Source of the DNA: an uncultured bacterium
Lineage (GTDB): Bacteria; Cyanobacteriota; Vampirovibrionia; Gastranaerophilales; Gastranaerophilaceae
Direction: 5' to 3'
Assembly: GCA_948888345.1 (NCBI GenBank)
Contig: CAQTPN010000097.1
Location: 1-6,100 of the forward strand
Length of the DNA stretch: 6,100 bases
The position numbers and the translations under genes were made by a program. Under the pieces are notes generated by a model. The model did no database searches, was not told where the DNA came from, and saw nothing but the letters and a program-made list of their open reading frames with translations. Of the stretch, positions 5,242 through 6,100 are shown piece by piece (the stretch's first letter is position 1; each line of letters opens with the position of its first letter).

Positions 5242-6100
5242 TTAATAAAAATGCAAAAATTGCCGTACTGTGCGGGGGAATGTCAAATGAGAGGGAAATT
5301 TCTCTTCGAAGCGGTGTAAATGTTTTAAACGCGCTAAAAAATCTTGGATACCATAACTGTGAAATTGTGGATGTAGATAGAAATATTGCGCAAACCCTGA
5401 AAGATGGTGCTTATGAATATGCATATAACACTCTGCACGGTAAATATGGTGAAGATGGTTGTATTCAGGGTGTTCTGGAGATTTTAGGAATTAAATATAC
5501 GGGCTGCAAAGTAAAATCCAGCGCAATTTGTATGGATAAAGAGATGACAAAAAATATCCTGGATAAGGCCGGGCTTAATATTATAAAATCTGTCTGTATC
5601 AGGTATTGTGAAAATCTTGATATTGAAAAAGCGGTAAGCGGGCTGAATTTTCCTATTATGGTAAAACCTTCCGCGGAAGGTTCAAGTATCGGAATGAGCA
5701 AAGTTGATAACATTGAAGAGCTTAAAGAAGCACTAAAGGTTGCTCAAAAATCCGATAAAAAAATTCTGCTTGAAGAGTATTTGCAGGGAAAAAGTATAAC
5801 GGTAGGTGTTTTAGAAGATGTTGCCGAAAATAAAATTTTTGCAACACCGATTTTAGAATTTAAAACAAAAACTCTCTGGTATGATTTTGAGGCAAAATAT
5901 ACAGAAGGTTTGACGGAATTTATTCTTCCTGCAAAAATTGATGAGAAACTCACAAAAGAAATTCAAAAAATGGCTGTTGATGCACACAAAGCTTGTGATT
6001 GTACCGGTGTTTCAAGGGTTGATTTTTTGATTTATAATGATGTTCCGTACGTTTTAGAAATTAACACGAACCCCGGCATGACCGATTTATCGGACCTTCC
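5208..6100 (+). CDS. ddl: D-alanine--D-alanine ligase (3' partial)
   Basis: Ddl (EC 6.3.2.4) is an ATP-grasp enzyme that joins two D-alanines in the cytoplasm; MurF then adds the dipeptide to the muramyl precursor. The frame is open from ATG 5208 to the right edge (297 complete codons); I expect only about 15-40 residues to be missing. The start lies within the last 34 nt of murB, in another frame. Motifs: CGGMSNEREISLRSG (22-36) with E28 matching E. coli DdlB E15; LHGKYGEDGCIQG (76-88); MDKEMTK (109-115) with an ATP-binding Lys; VKPSAEGSSIGMSKV (152-166 region) with Lys153 and the Ser pair; LLEEYLQG (187-194); WYDFEAKY (224-231) with the active-site Tyr; SRVDFL (269-274) and EINTNPGMT (284-292) with the Mg-binding Asp, Glu and Asn. 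S196 replaces the Glu (E187 in E. coli DdlB) that usually contacts the ATP ribose. N-terminal residues 1-16 are an extra charged leader. Confidence 0.95.
   Translation, partial: MEYTDKCQKQLINKNAKIAVLCGGMSNEREISLRSGVNVLNALKNLGYHNCEIVDVDRNIAQTLKDGAYEYAYNTLHGKYGEDGCIQGVLEILGIKYTGCKVKSSAICMDKEMTKNILDKAGLNIIKSVCIRYCENLDIEKAVSGLNFPIMVKPSAEGSSIGMSKVDNIEELKEALKVAQKSDKKILLEEYLQGKSITVGVLEDVAENKIFATPILEFKTKTLWYDFEAKYTEGLTEFILPAKIDEKLTKEIQKMAVDAHKACDCTGVSRVDFLIYNDVPYVLEINTNPGMTDLSDL

Noticed and set aside
5242..5953. Leftward ORFs of 60 to 82 residues after murB
   Set aside because: They lie opposite ddl, whose conserved motifs run through the whole stretch on the plus strand.

Overview
This AT-rich window carries bacterial peptidoglycan precursor genes. 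The region from about 1472 to the right edge reads as one rightward transcription unit: a membrane family-2 glycosyltransferase, murC, murB and ddl. The genes are packed tightly: the first two abut, murC and murB overlap by ATGA, and murB and ddl overlap by 34 nt. ddl is open to the end of the window and is cut off there. Its start inside the end of murB was read directly from the sequence.

The left part (1 to 887) holds two rightward genes I cannot name. One is the 3' end of a gene whose product has a Lys/Glu/Pro-rich tail with an AT-hook-like RRGRKP motif. The other encodes a small protein with a signal peptide, an acidic coiled-coil-prone region, one membrane helix and a short tail. They meet a convergent leftward gene for a 94-residue cysteine-rich protein at a hairpin that has an A-run on one side and a T-run on the other, so it can terminate both strands. 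The stretch 1224 to 1450 is a divergent promoter region with an imperfect direct repeat, CCGTTAAATA..CTAA.

Together, MurC (UDP-MurNAc:L-Ala ligase), MurB (UDP-enolpyruvyl-GlcNAc reductase) and Ddl (D-Ala:D-Ala ligase) make cytoplasmic precursors of peptidoglycan. MurB makes UDP-MurNAc, MurC adds the first amino acid, and Ddl supplies the dipeptide that MurF adds last. The glycosyltransferase looks like a processive polysaccharide synthase of the PgaC/BcsA type. Its linkage to the mur genes suggests a cell-envelope role, but its product cannot be read from the sequence.

The organism is a bacterium with peptidoglycan and a low-GC genome. Overall style suggests a gut-type non-photosynthetic cyanobacterial relative (Melainabacteria/Gastranaerophilales) or a comparable AT-rich lineage. 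This is an impression, not a demonstrated assignment. I found no mobile element, CRISPR array, tRNA or rRNA, and no clear new multi-gene system. The less ordinary points are the cysteine-rich protein, the repeat in its shared promoter region, and several substitutions at normally conserved positions in MurC, MurB and Ddl.
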